A stretch of 64,000 bases of DNA from Mycobacterium sp. DL (GCF_039729195.1 NZ_CP155796.1:2914001-2978000); one strand, 5' to 3'; shown: positions 38,773-53,891, numbered from the stretch's first letter. Translations and numbers: made by a program. Notes: generated from the sequence alone by a model not told the origin.

Positions 38773-40080
38773 GTGACTTCCGCGTCCTCTGAAGCTTCTG
38801 CGTCGTCGGCACCATCCATCCTCGACGAGCTGGAATGGCGCGGCCTCATCGCGCAGTCCACCGACCGGGACGGATTGGTCGAAGCGCTGGCCGACGGCCC
38901 GCTGACCGTCTACTCGGGATTCGACCCGACGGCACCGAGTCTGCACGCCGGACATCTGATACCCCTGCTCACATTGCGGCGTTTCCAGCAGGCCGGGCAC
39001 CGGCCCATCGTTCTCGCCGGTGGGGCGACCGGAATGATCGGGGATCCGCGCGACGTCGGCGAACGCTCCCTGCACACCGCCGACACCATCGCCGAGTGGG
39101 CCGGCCGCATCCGAGGTCAACTCGAACGCTTCGTGGAATTCGACGACTCGCCGACCGGAGCCGTGGTCGCCGACAACCTGTCGTGGACGAGTGAACTGTC
39201 GGCGATCGAGTTCCTGCGCGACGTCGGAAAGCACTTTTCGGTCAACGTCATGCTCGACCGCGACACCGTGCGGCGCAGGCTCGAAGGAGAGGGGATCTCC
39301 TACACCGAGTTCAGCTACATGTTGCTCCAGGCCAACGATTTTGTGGAGCTGCACCAGCGGTACGGGTGCAGCTTGCAGATCGGCGGCTCCGATCAGTGGG
39401 GCAACATCATCGCCGGTGTCCGTTTGGTGCGGCAGAAGGCAGGCGCCACCGTGCACGCGCTGACCACGCCGTTGGTCACCGACTCCGAAGGCAAGAAATT
39501 CGGAAAGTCCACCGGCGGCGGCAGCCTGTGGCTGGACCCCGCGATGACCAGTCCCTACGCCTGGTACCAGTACTTCATCAACACGGCGGACGCGGACGTG
39601 GTCTCCTACCTGCGCTGGTTCACCTTCCTGTCGGCCGAAGAGCTGGCAGAACTCGACGCTGCCACCGCCGATCGCCCGCACGAGCGGGCTGCACAGCGAC
39701 GCCTCGCCCGAGAGCTCACCGATCTCGTCCACGGTGAAGCCGCGACCGCTGCCGTCGAACACGCCAGTCAGGCGTTGTTCGGGCGCGGCGAGCTGGCGGC
39801 ACTCGACGAAGCAACACTCTCCGCGGCGTTGCGCGAGGCAGCCGTGGCCGAGTTGGCGCCCGGGGGAGCGGACTCGATCACCGACCTACTGGTCGCCACC
39901 GGACTGTCCGCCAGCAAGGGCGCCGCACGTCGAACGATCGCCGAGGGTGGGGTGTCGGTCAACAACGTGAAGATCACCACAGATGAGTGGGTCCCGCAGC
40001 CGTCGGACTTCTTCCACGGTAAGTGGCTGGTGCTTCGCCGCGGGAAGCGGAATATCGCCGGCGTCGAGCTCGTTGGATGA
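38773..40080 (+). CDS. tyrS: Tyrosyl-tRNA synthetase
   Basis: A 435-residue class I synthetase charging tRNA-Tyr. The HIGH-type motif is HAGH (58-61, in [10 protein letters not shown]) and the KMSKS-type motif is KFGKS (242-246). The tyrosine pocket includes YSGFDPT and [13 protein letters not shown]-terminal S4-like RNA-binding domain spans about 365-435. GTG 38773 (MTSASSEA) adds a Ser/Ala-rich extension before the conserved [11 protein letters not shown], and the exact start is uncertain. The rRNA operon follows directly, as at the rrnB locus of fast-growing mycobacteria. Confidence 0.95.
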   Translation: MTSASSEASASSAPSILDELEWRGLIAQSTDRDGLVEALADGPLTVYSGFDPTAPSLHAGHLIPLLTLRRFQQAGHRPIVLAGGATGMIGDPRDVGERSLHTADTIAEWAGRIRGQLERFVEFDDSPTGAVVADNLSWTSELSAIEFLRDVGKHFSVNVMLDRDTVRRRLEGEGISYTEFSYMLLQANDFVELHQRYGCSLQIGGSDQWGNIIAGVRLVRQKAGATVHALTTPLVTDSEGKKFGKSTGGGSLWLDPAMTSPYAWYQYFINTADADVVSYLRWFTFLSAEELAELDAATADRPHERAAQRRLARELTDLVHGEAATAAVEHASQALFGRGELAALDEATLSAALREAAVAELAPGGADSITDLLVATGLSASKGAARRTIAEGGVSVNNVKITTDEWVPQPSDFFHGKWLVLRRGKRNIAGVELVG

Positions 40081-40170
40081 TCTGCCGGAGCTGTTGGCTC
40101 TGGTCACAGACCTATACCGTCGGTCGGGAACAAACCTGCCGACGCCGTCGTTAGGTCTTTCAGCAGTCAA

Positions 40171-40187
40171 CGCACCGCTTCGGTGCG
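40171..40187 (+). terminator. Hairpin after tyrS, possible terminator
   Basis: CGCACCG-CTT-CGGTGCG forms a perfect 7-bp stem with a 3-nt loop, 91 nt after the tyrS stop and 42 nt before the rRNA promoter. There is no T-tract, so termination is only a suggestion. Nothing else recognisable lies in 40081-40228. Confidence 0.4.
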
Positions 40188-40228
40188 CACGCTGGGAGCA
40201 GGTCGAAAGACACGCCCCAGCAGGCCAT

Positions 40229-40257
40229 TTGACTCAGAGTTATCCCTGGCGTAACTT
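40229..40257 (+). promoter_or_regulatory. rRNA operon promoter
   Basis: TTGACT (40229-40234) and TAACTT (40252-40257) are separated by 17 nt, a close match to a housekeeping promoter with a TANNNT -10. Transcription would start near 40264, about 310 nt before mature 16S. A single promoter is typical of rrnB loci in rapid growers. Confidence 0.7.
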
Positions 40258-40573
40258 ATCGGAGTCGCCGCGAGACGGGCCCACAACCCGGAGCGCGCGG
40301 CGGCCTCCAGCAGGAAGTGTCACTTCGGTGAGTTCCTGATCGTCCGCACTACGAGCTAGCGGCTTTTAGCCGCGGGTTGGTTGTGCGGCCACCTGGGTGT
40401 GTTGTTTGAGAACTCAATAGTGTGTTTGGTGGTTTTTGTTTGTTGTTTTTTGTTGTGTCCGCATTTTCCCGTTTGGGGGCATGACGTTGTTTTTTTGGAT
40501 GCCGGTTTTGGTGTCTGTTTGTTGGTTTCAGGCTTGTTCTGATTCGAATGCACCTGATCTTTGGGTTGGGTTG
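40258..40573 (+). other. rRNA leader with antitermination box and processing stem
   Basis: No gene is present in this leader. GTTTGAGAACTC (40404-40415) resembles the mycobacterial box A antitermination element. The adjoining CAATAGTGTGT (40415-40425) is perfectly complementary to ACACACTATTG (42261-42271) after 16S, so the two form the pre-16S processing stalk. The rest is T/G-rich, for example 40430-40500, as usual in mycobacterial rrn leaders. Confidence 0.7.
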
Positions 40574-45687
<5,114 letters not shown>

Positions 45688-45812
45688 CAATAACAAAACC
45701 TCGCAACCACACAATCCACACCAGAATCAACCACGATTCACACCCCACCACCAAAAACACTTCCACCCCCACAACACACGGGGGCGGCACTCAAAAACGA
45801 GTGAAAATAAAG
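45688..45812 (+). other. 23S-5S spacer carrying the 3' half of the pre-23S processing stem
   Basis: CTCGCAACCAC (45700-45710), ATCCACA (45714-45720) and CACACCCCACCACCA (45739-45753) are complementary to 42421-42431, 42413-42419 and 42388-42402 in reverse order. Together they form a long interrupted stalk around 23S that RNase III would cut. Confidence 0.75.
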
Positions 45813-45928
45813 TTACGGCGGTACATAGCGGCAGGGAAACGCCCGGACCCATCCCGAACCCGGAAGCTAAGCCTGCCAGCGCCGATGATACTACCCACAC
45901 GGGTGGAAAAGTAGGACACCGCCGAACA
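45813..45928 (+). rRNA. rrf: 5S ribosomal RNA
   Basis: About 116 nt. TTACGGCGGTACATAGCGGC at the 5' end pairs with GGACACCGCCGAACA at the 3' end. The conserved loop regions CCATCCCGAACCCGGAAG and GCCGATGATACT are present. Third gene of the 16S-23S-5S operon. Confidence 0.96.
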
Positions 45929-45939
45929 CATATTGGAAT

Positions 45940-45971
45940 CGCCCCCCACTTAATTGTGGGGGGCGTTTTCC
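45940..45971 (+). terminator. rRNA operon terminator
   Basis: CGCCCCCCAC (45940-45949), loop TTAATT and GTGGGGGGCG (45956-45965) form a perfect 10-bp stem followed by TTTTCC. It is a classical intrinsic terminator 12 nt after 5S. The stretch between it and the next gene (to 46089) shows nothing else that I can support. Confidence 0.92.
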
Positions 45972-46089
45972 ATTTCATAATCAGTTGTCAAAACACAATC
46001 GCTTGCCAAAAGAATTGGCCAATTGCGACGTCAGTGCACTTTGGCCGTATCCTTTGCAACAAGAAGACCATGCGAGAAGGAAGGCCCAC

Positions 46090-46914
46090 GTGCCGCAGGA
46101 TACTCAGGGCGGCCGCGGCGAACGCCATCCGCGGCGAGGTTCGTCCGCCGGCGGTCAGCGGCCCGGCCGGGATCAACGCCAAGCGCCGCGCACCTCCGGA
46201 CCACAGCGAGCGCGTCGCGCTCAGCCGAGGCCGGACGCCGACGATGGGCGCGACGCCGGCCCGTCGATACCTTCCAGCATCGAAGCCAAGCAGCTTGCAC
46301 CGGAGATCCGTGGCGAGCTCACCACGCTGGATCGCAGCACCGCTGACACTGTCGCTCGCCATCTGGTCGCCGCCGGTGAGCTGCTCGACGACGACCCCGA
46401 AGCCGCGCTCGCTCATGCCCGCGCCGCTCGAGCCCGGGCCAGCAGGATTGCCGCGGTCCGCGAAGCCGTCGGCATCGCGGCGTATCAGTGCGGCGACTGG
46501 GCCCAGGCGCTGGCCGAATTGCGTGCCGCACGCAGGATGGGGAGTCGCTCACCTCTGCTTGCCCTGATCGCCGACTGTGAGCGGGGCATAGGTCGTCCCG
46601 AGCGGGCCATCGAACTTGCCCGCGGTCCAGATGCCGCCCAGCTCAGCGGCGACGACGCCGACGAACTTCGCATCGTCGTCGCGGGCGCCCGCAGCGATCT
46701 CGGCCAGCATGAGCAGGCCCTGGCAGTCCTGTCCGCACCTCAACTCGATCCGGAACGGACCGGCCAGACTGCGGCGCGGCTCTTCTATGTGTACGCCGAG
46801 ACGCTGCTGGCTCTGGACCGAGGCCCGGAGGCGTTGAAATGGTTCCTCAACGCCGCGCGTGCCGACGTCGAGGGTGTCACCGATGCCGAAGAGCGGATCA
46901 CGGAGCTGTCCTGA
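46090..46914 (+). CDS. Tetratricopeptide-like protein, Rv1691-like
   Basis: A 274-residue soluble protein. The first 65 residues are Arg/Gly/Asp-rich and probably disordered. The rest is a helical array with repeated Ala/Leu patterns (ARHLVAAGELLDDDPEAALAHARAARARA, then AVGIAAYQCGDWAQALAELRAARRMG, and later units), as in TPR proteins. It probably mediates protein contacts; partner unknown. GTG 46090 is preferred because AGAAGGAAGG lies just upstream. A TTG reading from 45985 would start at the terminator's edge. It is followed 1 nt later by the HAD gene. Confidence 0.8.
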   Translation: MPQDTQGGRGERHPRRGSSAGGQRPGRDQRQAPRTSGPQRARRAQPRPDADDGRDAGPSIPSSIEAKQLAPEIRGELTTLDRSTADTVARHLVAAGELLDDDPEAALAHARAARARASRIAAVREAVGIAAYQCGDWAQALAELRAARRMGSRSPLLALIADCERGIGRPERAIELARGPDAAQLSGDDADELRIVVAGARSDLGQHEQALAVLSAPQLDPERTGQTAARLFYVYAETLLALDRGPEALKWFLNAARADVEGVTDAEERITELS

Positions 46915-46915
46915 C

Positions 46916-47932
46916 GTGAAAACCCTTGCACAGCAGCATGATTGCCTGCTGCTTGACCTCGATGGCACGGTGTTTCGTGGGCATGAGCCGACACCGGGCG
47001 CCGTCGACACACTCGCATCTGTCGACCCTCGGATCCTGTTCGTCACCAACAACGCGTCCCGCGGTGCCGTGCAGGTCGCTGAGCATCTGTGCGAACTGGG
47101 GTTCACCGCCGCCCCCGACGATGTCGTCACCAGCGCGCAGAGCGCCGCCCGACTTCTCGCCGAGCAGCTGCCCCGGGGCGCGAAGGTTCTCATCGTCGGG
47201 ACCGAGGCGCTGGCCGCCGAGGTCACCAGTGTCGGTCTGACCCCTGTCAGGCAGTGGTCCGATACTCCCGTCGCCGTGGTGCAGGGTCACTCGCCACAGA
47301 CCGGTTGGAACGAACTGGCCGAGGCGGCGCTGGCCATCCGGTCGGGGTCCCTGTGGGTCGCCGCCAACGTGGACAAGACGCTTCCCTCGGAGCGGGGTCT
47401 GCTGCCCGGCAACGGCTCGATGGTCGCGGCGCTGCAAACCGCCACCGACACCGAACCGCAGGTCGCGGGCAAGCCGTCGCCGGTTTTGATGGTGGACGCG
47501 TTGGCGCGGGGTGATTTTCACACGCCGCTGGTCGTCGGCGATCGCCTGGACACCGACATCGAGGGAGCGATCGCCGCCGGGCTGCCGAGCCTGATGGTGC
47601 TGTGCGGGGTGAACTCCGCTGAGGACGCGATCTGGGCGGTCCCGCAGCAGCGACCTGTCTATCTCGCCGAAGACCTCCGCGGCCTCACTGACGACGCGGA
47701 CAGGCTGAGGATCGGACCGCAGGCCGGGTGGCGTGCCGACATCGACGGGACCGACGTGACGGTGTGGGCCACCGGAGCAGACCCCGGTGACGACCTGTCG
47801 GTGGTGCGGGCGATCGCCGCAGCGGTGTGGTCGGCTGACTCCGGGAAACGGCCCTCACGTATCAGGGCGGGTGACGACACGGCCCGGCTGGCCCTCGAGC
47901 GCTGGTCGCTGGCCGCGGTGCGCATCGACTAG
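46916..47932 (+). CDS. HAD-family glycerol-3-phosphate phosphatase, Rv1692-like
   Basis: A 338-residue NagD-type HAD phosphatase. The nucleophile motif is LLLDLDGTVF (Asp14, Asp16). Motif II Thr is in FVTNNAS, the NagD-type cap spans about 85-200, the motif III Lys is in AGKPSPVL, and motif IV is VVGDRLDTDIEGA. A C-terminal extension of about 75 residues follows. The M. tuberculosis counterpart Rv1692 was shown to dephosphorylate glycerol 3-phosphate when recycling phospholipid head groups. Substrate identity here is by orthology. GTG start, 1 nt after the TPR gene. Confidence 0.87.
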   Translation: MKTLAQQHDCLLLDLDGTVFRGHEPTPGAVDTLASVDPRILFVTNNASRGAVQVAEHLCELGFTAAPDDVVTSAQSAARLLAEQLPRGAKVLIVGTEALAAEVTSVGLTPVRQWSDTPVAVVQGHSPQTGWNELAEAALAIRSGSLWVAANVDKTLPSERGLLPGNGSMVAALQTATDTEPQVAGKPSPVLMVDALARGDFHTPLVVGDRLDTDIEGAIAAGLPSLMVLCGVNSAEDAIWAVPQQRPVYLAEDLRGLTDDADRLRIGPQAGWRADIDGTDVTVWATGADPGDDLSVVRAIAAAVWSADSGKRPSRIRAGDDTARLALERWSLAAVRID

Positions 47933-47945
47933 CGTGAATACCGAT

Positions 47946-48101
47946 ATGACCAACGACCCCGACGAGATTCGCGCCCAGGTCGCTGAACTGCTGGGCGAAT
48001 ACGCCGACCCCGATGAATCCGATCTCGACGCGCTGGCGGTGCGGCTCGAAGAGGCCCACGAACTGCTGGTGCGCGCGCTGGAATCGGTCGAGAAGGGCTG
48101 A
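47946..48101 (+). CDS. Small conserved hypothetical protein, Rv1693-like
   Basis: A 51-residue acidic, fully helical peptide (MTNDPDEIRAQVAELL ... EEAHELLVRALESVEKG). Its heptad-like Leu spacing suggests a short coiled coil or a docking helix. Function unknown. ATG at 47946, 13 nt after the phosphatase and 5 nt before tlyA, so it belongs to the same transcript. Its conserved position before tlyA, as in M. tuberculosis, supports that it is real. Confidence 0.75.
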   Translation: MTNDPDEIRAQVAELLGEYADPDESDLDALAVRLEEAHELLVRALESVEKG

Positions 48102-48106
48102 TCCGC

Positions 48107-48916
48107 GTGACGCGGCGCGCTCGTGTGGACGCCGAGCTGGTGCGACGGGGGCTCGCCCGGTCCCGGCAACAGGCTGCTGAGCTGATCGGTGCCGGGCGTG
48201 TCAGCGTCGACGGAATGCCCGCGGCCAAGCCGGCGACCGCCATTTCCGTGGGGGCCAATGTCACTGTCGTCGACGTCGGTGAGCACTCCTGGGTGTCGCG
48301 AGGGGCGCACAAACTGATCGGCGCCCTCGACGCCTTGGATGTCGCTGTCGAGGGGCGGCGCTGCCTGGACGCGGGGGCCTCGACGGGGGGGTTCACCGAG
48401 GTGCTGCTGCACCGCAAGGCCCGCCAGGTCGTCGCCGTCGACGTCGGATACGGGCAGCTCGCCTGGCCGCTGCGCAATGACCAGAGAGTGACGGTCATGG
48501 AGCGCACCAACGTTCGCGACCTCACGGCCGACACCATCGGCGGACCGGTGGACCTCGTCGTCGCCGACCTGTCGTTCATCTCGTTGGCGACGGTGTTACC
48601 CGCGCTGACTGCGTGCGCCTCGCAGGGCGCCGATATCGTTCCCATGGTGAAGCCACAGTTCGAGGTCGGCAAGGACCGTGTGGGCGCAGGCGGCGTCGTG
48701 TCGGACCCGGCACTGCGCGCTGATGCGGTGCTCTCGGTGGCGCGTCGGGCGGCCACCCTGCGCTGGCAGACCGTTGCGGTCACCGCGAGCCCGCTGCCCG
48801 GCCCGGCCGGCAACGTCGAGTACTTCCTGCATCTGCGCGCCGACACCGACCGCCCACTGGTGGCGGATGCGCTCGACGACGCAGTTCGGCGGGCCGTCGA
48901 GGAAGGTCCGCAGTGA
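48107..48916 (+). CDS. tlyA: TlyA: 16S/23S rRNA 2'-O-methyltransferase
   Basis: A 269-residue enzyme that methylates C1409 of 16S and C1920 of 23S rRNA (known for mycobacterial TlyA). Its loss gives capreomycin resistance. An N-terminal S4 domain (about 5-62) is joined by the linker [10 protein letters not shown] to the Rossmann domain. The SAM site is [10 protein letters not shown] (87-96), and [10 protein letters not shown] and VKPQFEVGK complete the catalytic core. GTG start. The stop overlaps the NAD kinase GTG by 4 nt. Confidence 0.95.
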   Translation: MTRRARVDAELVRRGLARSRQQAAELIGAGRVSVDGMPAAKPATAISVGANVTVVDVGEHSWVSRGAHKLIGALDALDVAVEGRRCLDAGASTGGFTEVLLHRKARQVVAVDVGYGQLAWPLRNDQRVTVMERTNVRDLTADTIGGPVDLVVADLSFISLATVLPALTACASQGADIVPMVKPQFEVGKDRVGAGGVVSDPALRADAVLSVARRAATLRWQTVAVTASPLPGPAGNVEYFLHLRADTDRPLVADALDDAVRRAVEEGPQ

Positions 48917-49836
48917 CCGACGAACGCACCATCCTGCTTGTCGTGCACACCGGACGCGAGGAGGCCACCGAAGTCGCACGCCGGGTCGAGAAAGTGCTCG
49001 GTGACAACGGGATTGCGCTGCGGGTGCTCTCCGCCGAAGCTGTCGACCGCGGGCCGGTCCATCTGGCTCCCGACGACATGCGGGCGCTCGGTGTGGAGAT
49101 CGAAGTCGTCGACGCCGACCCGCTCGCCGCGCAGGGATGTGAGCTCGTGCTGGTCCTCGGGGGCGATGGGACCTTTCTGCGGGCTGCCGACCTCGCCCGC
49201 AACGTCGAGATCCCGGTTCTCGGTGTCAATCTGGGCCGGATCGGGTTTCTTGCCGAGGCCGAAGCGGACTCGATCGACACGGTGCTCGAGCACGTCATCA
49301 AGCGCACCTACGTCGTCGAGGAACGGATGACGCTGGACGTGGCGGTCCGCGCCGGCGGAGAACTCCTGGACCGCGGGTGGGCGCTCAACGAGGCCAGCCT
49401 GGAGAAGGGCCCGCGACTGGGGGTGCTGGGTGTCGTCCTCGAAGTCGACGGACGGCCGGTGTCGGCTTTCGGATGCGACGGCGTGTTGGTGTCGACTCCG
49501 ACAGGGTCGACGGCCTATGCGTTCTCCGCGGGTGGACCGGTGTTGTGGCCGGACCTGGAAGCGATCCTGGTGGTGCCCAACAATGCCCATGCGCTCTTCG
49601 CCCGTCCCATGGTGACCAGTCCCGCGGCGTCGATCGCGATCGAGATCGAGGCGGGCGGCCACGACGCCCTGGTGTTCTGTGACGGACGGCGCGAGATGGT
49701 GCTGCCCGCCGGTGGCCGGCTCGAGGTGACTCGCTGCGGTACGCCCTTGAAGTGGGCGCGTCTGGACAGTGCGCCGTTCACCGATCGGTTGGTGCGCAAG
49801 TTCCGGTTGCCGGTCACGGGGTGGCGCGGGCAGTAG
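48913..49836 (+). CDS. nadK: NAD kinase
   Basis: A 307-residue kinase making NADP from NAD with ATP or polyphosphate (the mycobacterial enzyme, PpnK, uses both). The GGDG motif is at 83-86 ([13 protein letters not shown]), followed by [12 protein letters not shown] and the NAD-binding [16 protein letters not shown]. It is the only NADP source in most bacteria and probably essential. It overlaps tlyA by 4 nt and recN by 1 nt. Confidence 0.95.
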   Translation: MTDERTILLVVHTGREEATEVARRVEKVLGDNGIALRVLSAEAVDRGPVHLAPDDMRALGVEIEVVDADPLAAQGCELVLVLGGDGTFLRAADLARNVEIPVLGVNLGRIGFLAEAEADSIDTVLEHVIKRTYVVEERMTLDVAVRAGGELLDRGWALNEASLEKGPRLGVLGVVLEVDGRPVSAFGCDGVLVSTPTGSTAYAFSAGGPVLWPDLEAILVVPNNAHALFARPMVTSPAASIAIEIEAGGHDALVFCDGRREMVLPAGGRLEVTRCGTPLKWARLDSAPFTDRLVRKFRLPVTGWRGQ

Positions 49837-51617
49837 TGCTAGCTGAGATTCGTATCGAGTCGCTGGGTGCCATCAGCGCCGCGACGGCCGAGTTCGACGG
49901 TGGCCTGACCGTGCTCACCGGTGAGACCGGCGCGGGGAAGACGATGGTCGTCACCGGCCTGCACCTTCTCGGGGGCGCCCGGGCGGACCCGACGAAGGTG
50001 CGCACCGGAGCCGATCGGGCCGTCGTCGAAGGCCGTTTCGTGACTGCCGAGCTCGGCGACTCGGTGGCCACCAGGGTCGACGAGATCCTGGATTCGTCGG
50101 GTGCCGAACGCGACGACGACGACAGCGTCATCGCAGCGCGCTCGGTCAGCCGCGACGGACCGTCGAGGGCGTACCTGGGCGGCCGCAGCGTACCGGCCAA
50201 GTCGCTCAGCGGGTTCACCAACGAGCTGCTGACGCTGCACGGACAGAACGACCAACTGCGGCTGATGCGACCCGACCAGCAGCGCATCGCACTGGACCGC
50301 TTCGCCGATGTCGCCAAGCAACTGCGGCGGTACCGCACGCTTCGTGACGAGTGGCTGGAAGCCAGAGGCGACCTCGAGGACCGGCGCCGCCGCGCCCGCG
50401 AGCTGACCCAGGAGGCCGACCGGCTCAACTTCGCCCTCGATGAGATCGATGCGGTGGCCCCGCAGCCCGGCGAGGACGACAGCCTCGTCGACGACATCCG
50501 GCGAATGTCAGAACTCGACTCGTTGCGCGAGGCGGTGCAGTCGGCGCGCGCCTCCCTGTCCGGTGCCCTGGACGACGGCAGCTCGGCAGACGAGTTCTCC
50601 GCCGCGAATGCCCTCAGCCAGGCGCGCTCGGCACTGGAGGGCACCGACGACGTCGGCCTCAAGTCGCTGGCAGAGCAGCTGGGTGGGGCGCTGGCGGTGC
50701 TGGTCGACGTCTCCGGCGAGCTGACCCATTTTCTTTCCGAACTACCGAGTGACACAAGTGCTTTGGAGACGAAGCTGGCCCGCCAGGCCGAGCTGCGGAC
50801 GTTGACCCGCAAGTACGCCGCCGACATCGACGGAGTGCTGGAGTGGGCGCGCGAGTCACGGGAGCGGCTGGCTCAGCTCGACGTCTCCGAAGGCACCCTG
50901 GCCGAGTTGGAGCGACGCGTCGACGCGCTGCAGGCCGACGTCGTCGACGCCGCGCAGGCGCTGACCAAGGTCCGGGTCAAGGCGGCCAAGGGATTGGCCA
51001 AAGCGGTGACCGCCGAACTGTCCGGGCTGGCGATGGCCGGGGCGGAGTTCACCATCGCGGTGGGCCCACTGGAGGCGCGCGCCGACGACAATGCCCCGCT
51101 GACACTGCCGTCGGGGACCGTGGTGCACGCCGGTCGCGACGGAGTGGACGCGGTCGACTTCGGATTCGCGGCACATCGTGGCACCGACATCCTGCCGCTG
51201 AACAAGAGCGCCTCCGGTGGTGAACTCTCACGGGTGATGTTGGCGCTCGAGGTGGTGCTCGCCGCGTCGACCGAAGGCACCACGATGGTGTTCGACGAGG
51301 TCGATGCCGGCGTGGGTGGCCGCGCGGCCGTCCAGATCGGTAGGCGACTGGCACGCCTGGCCCGTACTCACCAGGTCATCGTCGTCACGCACCTGCCCCA
51401 GGTGGCGGCGTACGCCGACGTGCACCTGATGGTCGACAGCGGAGCCGACAACCGTGGTGGACGGATGAAATCCAGCGGTGTGCACCGTCTCGACGACGAC
51501 AGCCGGGTTGCCGAGTTGGCGCGGATGCTGGCGGGGCTGGGGGAGTCCGACAGCGGCCGGGCACACGCCCGCGAACTCCTCGATGCTGCCCGGGGGGACC
51601 GCGAACAGGCCTCCTGA
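49836..51617 (+). CDS. recN: DNA repair protein RecN
   Basis: A 593-residue SMC-like ATPase that bridges DNA ends in double-strand-break repair. Walker A GETGAGKT is at 29-36. Two long coiled-coil arms occupy about 150-420. The C-terminal head has SGGELSRVMLALEVVL and Walker B MVFDEVDAGVGG. GTG 49836 overlaps the nadK stop (TAGTG). No clear LexA box is seen near the start, so SOS control from an internal promoter is not supported. Confidence 0.94.
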   Translation: MLAEIRIESLGAISAATAEFDGGLTVLTGETGAGKTMVVTGLHLLGGARADPTKVRTGADRAVVEGRFVTAELGDSVATRVDEILDSSGAERDDDDSVIAARSVSRDGPSRAYLGGRSVPAKSLSGFTNELLTLHGQNDQLRLMRPDQQRIALDRFADVAKQLRRYRTLRDEWLEARGDLEDRRRRARELTQEADRLNFALDEIDAVAPQPGEDDSLVDDIRRMSELDSLREAVQSARASLSGALDDGSSADEFSAANALSQARSALEGTDDVGLKSLAEQLGGALAVLVDVSGELTHFLSELPSDTSALETKLARQAELRTLTRKYAADIDGVLEWARESRERLAQLDVSEGTLAELERRVDALQADVVDAAQALTKVRVKAAKGLAKAVTAELSGLAMAGAEFTIAVGPLEARADDNAPLTLPSGTVVHAGRDGVDAVDFGFAAHRGTDILPLNKSASGGELSRVMLALEVVLAASTEGTTMVFDEVDAGVGGRAAVQIGRRLARLARTHQVIVVTHLPQVAAYADVHLMVDSGADNRGGRMKSSGVHRLDDDSRVAELARMLAGLGESDSGRAHARELLDAARGDREQAS

Positions 51618-51708
51618 GCCTGTGACAGATGTTAAAGAAGTAACTAATGAGGCTGGTGTTACGGCGCGCCTCCGACGCAGAATGGCGGATGCTGGACAGA
51701 ATCGGCCC

Positions 51709-52893
51709 ATGAAGATGTCAGCGTTGCTGTCCCGTAATGCCAGCTCACGGCCGGGTGTCACCGGCACCGCCCGGGTTGACCGCGACGTTGACCGCCTGCT
51801 GCGGCGGATCGCCCCCGGCGACATCGTCGTCATCGACGCCCAGGATCTGGATCGGATCACCGCCGACGCGCTCGTGGAAGCCGACGTCGCCGCAGTGGTC
51901 AACGCCTCGACATCGATCTCGGGGCGCTATCCCAACCTCGGGCCCGAGGTGCTGGTTGCCAACGGCATCATGTTGGTCGATGACACCGGCCCCGAGGTCT
52001 TCAAGAAGGTCAAGGACGGCGCCCGTGTCCGGATCAACGAGGGCGGCGTGTACTCCGGTGACCGCCGACTGATCCTCGGCACCGAGCGCACCGACGCCGA
52101 GATCCACGAGTTGATGCAGGAGGCCAAGGGCGGGCTGGTCGCGCACCTGGAAGCATTCGCCGGCAACACCATCGAGTTCATCCGCAGCGAGAGCCCGCTG
52201 CTGATCGACGGAATCGGCATCCCCGACATCGACGTCGACATGAACCGACGTCACGTCGTCATCGTGGCCGAAGAGTCGCACGCCGCGGCCGACCTGAAGG
52301 CGCTCAAGCCGTTCATCAAGGAGTATCAGCCGGTTCTGGTGGGAGTCGGCTCCGGCGCCGACATCCTGCGCAAGGCCGGCTACCGGCCCGCGCTGATCGT
52401 CGGGGACCCCGACAAGATCAGCACCGAGGTACTGCGCTGCGGGGCCCAGGTCGTGCTGCCCGCCGACGCCGACGGACACGCTGCGGGGCTCGAACGCATC
52501 CAAGACCTCGGGGTCGGGGCGATGACCTTCCCGGCCGCCGGTTCGGCCGCCGACCTGGCGCTGCTGCTGTGCGACCACCACGGCGCGTCGCTGATCGTCA
52601 CCGTGGGCCACACCGCGAGCATCGAGGAGTTCTTCGACCGCACCCGCCAGCGCAGCAACCCGTCGACGTTCCTGACCCGGCTCAAGGTCGGCGAAAAGCT
52701 CGTCGACGCCAAAGCTGTTGCCACGTTGTACCGCAGCCGGGTCTCCGGCGGCGCGATCGCGCTGCTGGTGCTGGCGATGCTGATCGCGGTGATCGCAGCG
52801 CTGTGGGTGTCGCGCGCCGATGCCGCGGTGCTCGAGTGGGTGGCCAACTACTGGAACCAGTTCACACTCTGGATCCAGGGCCTGGTCGCCTGA
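51709..52893 (+). CDS. steA: SteA-like cell-separation protein, Rv1697-like
   Basis: A 394-residue protein with a thiamine-pyrophosphokinase-like cytoplasmic region (about 30-320, including GDIVVIDAQDLDRITADALVEADVAAVVNAS and LIVGDPDKIS). One membrane helix follows near 345-366, with a short external tail. In Corynebacterium glutamicum SteA works with SteB, encoded next door, to control peptidoglycan hydrolysis at septation. The same pair is present here. ATG at 51709 (MKMSALL). It stands 91 nt after recN, so it may have its own promoter. Confidence 0.85.
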   Translation: MKMSALLSRNASSRPGVTGTARVDRDVDRLLRRIAPGDIVVIDAQDLDRITADALVEADVAAVVNASTSISGRYPNLGPEVLVANGIMLVDDTGPEVFKKVKDGARVRINEGGVYSGDRRLILGTERTDAEIHELMQEAKGGLVAHLEAFAGNTIEFIRSESPLLIDGIGIPDIDVDMNRRHVVIVAEESHAAADLKALKPFIKEYQPVLVGVGSGADILRKAGYRPALIVGDPDKISTEVLRCGAQVVLPADADGHAAGLERIQDLGVGAMTFPAAGSAADLALLLCDHHGASLIVTVGHTASIEEFFDRTRQRSNPSTFLTRLKVGEKLVDAKAVATLYRSRVSGGAIALLVLAMLIAVIAALWVSRADAAVLEWVANYWNQFTLWIQGLVA

Positions 52894-52903
52894 AGGTGAT
52901 GCC

Positions 52904-53845
52904 GTGATCTCGCTGCGTTCGCACGCCATCTCGCTCGCCGCGGTCTTCCTCGCGCTGGCCATCGGTGTGGCCCTGGGCTCCGGCCTGCTGTCCAACACCG
53001 TGCTGTCGGGTTTGCGGGACGACAAGAACGAGATGCAGACCCAGATCGACACGCTGACCGACGATCGTAACGCGCTCAACGAAAAACTCAGTGCTGCAGG
53101 CGATTTCAACGCCCAGATGGCGCCGCGGATTCTGCGTGACACCCTCGCCGAGAAGTCGGTGATGCTGTTTCGCACCCCGGACGCCGCCGACGGTGATGTC
53201 GAGGCACTGACCCGGGTCGTCGAGCAGGGCGGCGGGCGAGTCGCAGGCACCGTGGGGCTGACGCAGGAATTCGTCGACGCGAACTCCGCGGAGAAACTCC
53301 TGTCGGTGGTCAACTCGCCGATCGTGCCCGCCGGGGCGCAACTGAGCACCGGTTCGGTGGATCAGGGCTCCCAGGCGGGCGACCTGCTGGGCATCGCACT
53401 GCTGATCAACCGCGACCCCGAGGTGACCCGGGTGGACGACAGCCAGCGCGACACCGTGCTGGCCGCGCTGCGTGACACCGGCTTCGTGACCTACGGCACC
53501 CAGCGCATCGGGGCCGCCGACACCGCCCTCGTCGTCACCGGGGGGGCACTGGGCGATGACGCCGGAAACCAGGGCGCCACCGTGGCCAGGTTCGCGGCCG
53601 GCCTGGCGCCGCACGGGTCGGGCACGGTTGTCGTCGGCCGGGACGGATCGGCGTCCGGGACCTCCGCGGTGGCGGTGATCAGGTCGGATGCCGCGCTGAA
53701 CAGCGTGGTCAGCACCGTCGACGACGTCGATCGCGAATCGGGACGCATCACATCGGTGCTCGCGCTGAGCGAGCTGCTCAGCGGTGGCCGACCCGGCCAG
53801 TTCGGCACCGGCCAGGGCGCCACCGCGGTCACCGTTCCGCAGTAG
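52904..53845 (+). CDS. mctB: MctB/SteB-like envelope protein, Rv1698-like
   Basis: A 313-residue protein with an N-terminal membrane helix (about 7-29), a coiled coil (about 35-62: LRDDKNEMQTQIDTLTDDRNALNEKL) and an exported alpha/beta domain. Rv1698 was described as MctB, needed for low intracellular copper. The corynebacterial homologue SteB partners SteA in cell separation. Both roles are from homologues, and the sequence alone does not show a copper site. GTG start 11 nt after steA; co-transcribed. Confidence 0.83.
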   Translation: MISLRSHAISLAAVFLALAIGVALGSGLLSNTVLSGLRDDKNEMQTQIDTLTDDRNALNEKLSAAGDFNAQMAPRILRDTLAEKSVMLFRTPDAADGDVEALTRVVEQGGGRVAGTVGLTQEFVDANSAEKLLSVVNSPIVPAGAQLSTGSVDQGSQAGDLLGIALLINRDPEVTRVDDSQRDTVLAALRDTGFVTYGTQRIGAADTALVVTGGALGDDAGNQGATVARFAAGLAPHGSGTVVVGRDGSASGTSAVAVIRSDAALNSVVSTVDDVDRESGRITSVLALSELLSGGRPGQFGTGQGATAVTVPQ

Positions 53846-53891
53846 CCCCGACGGCCGCGCCCGCGTGTCAGCGACGGCTTGTCGGTGACGG

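Noticed and set aside
45985..46089. N-terminal extension of the TPR gene from a TTG at 45985
   Set aside because: It would begin 14 nt after the rRNA terminator's T-run, and the extra 35 residues look non-coding. GTG 46090 has a strong purine-rich ribosome binding site.
49700..49860. LexA/SOS box near recN
   Set aside because: No TCGAAC-N4-GTTCGA-like palindrome is visible before the recN start, and the gene is translationally coupled to nadK.
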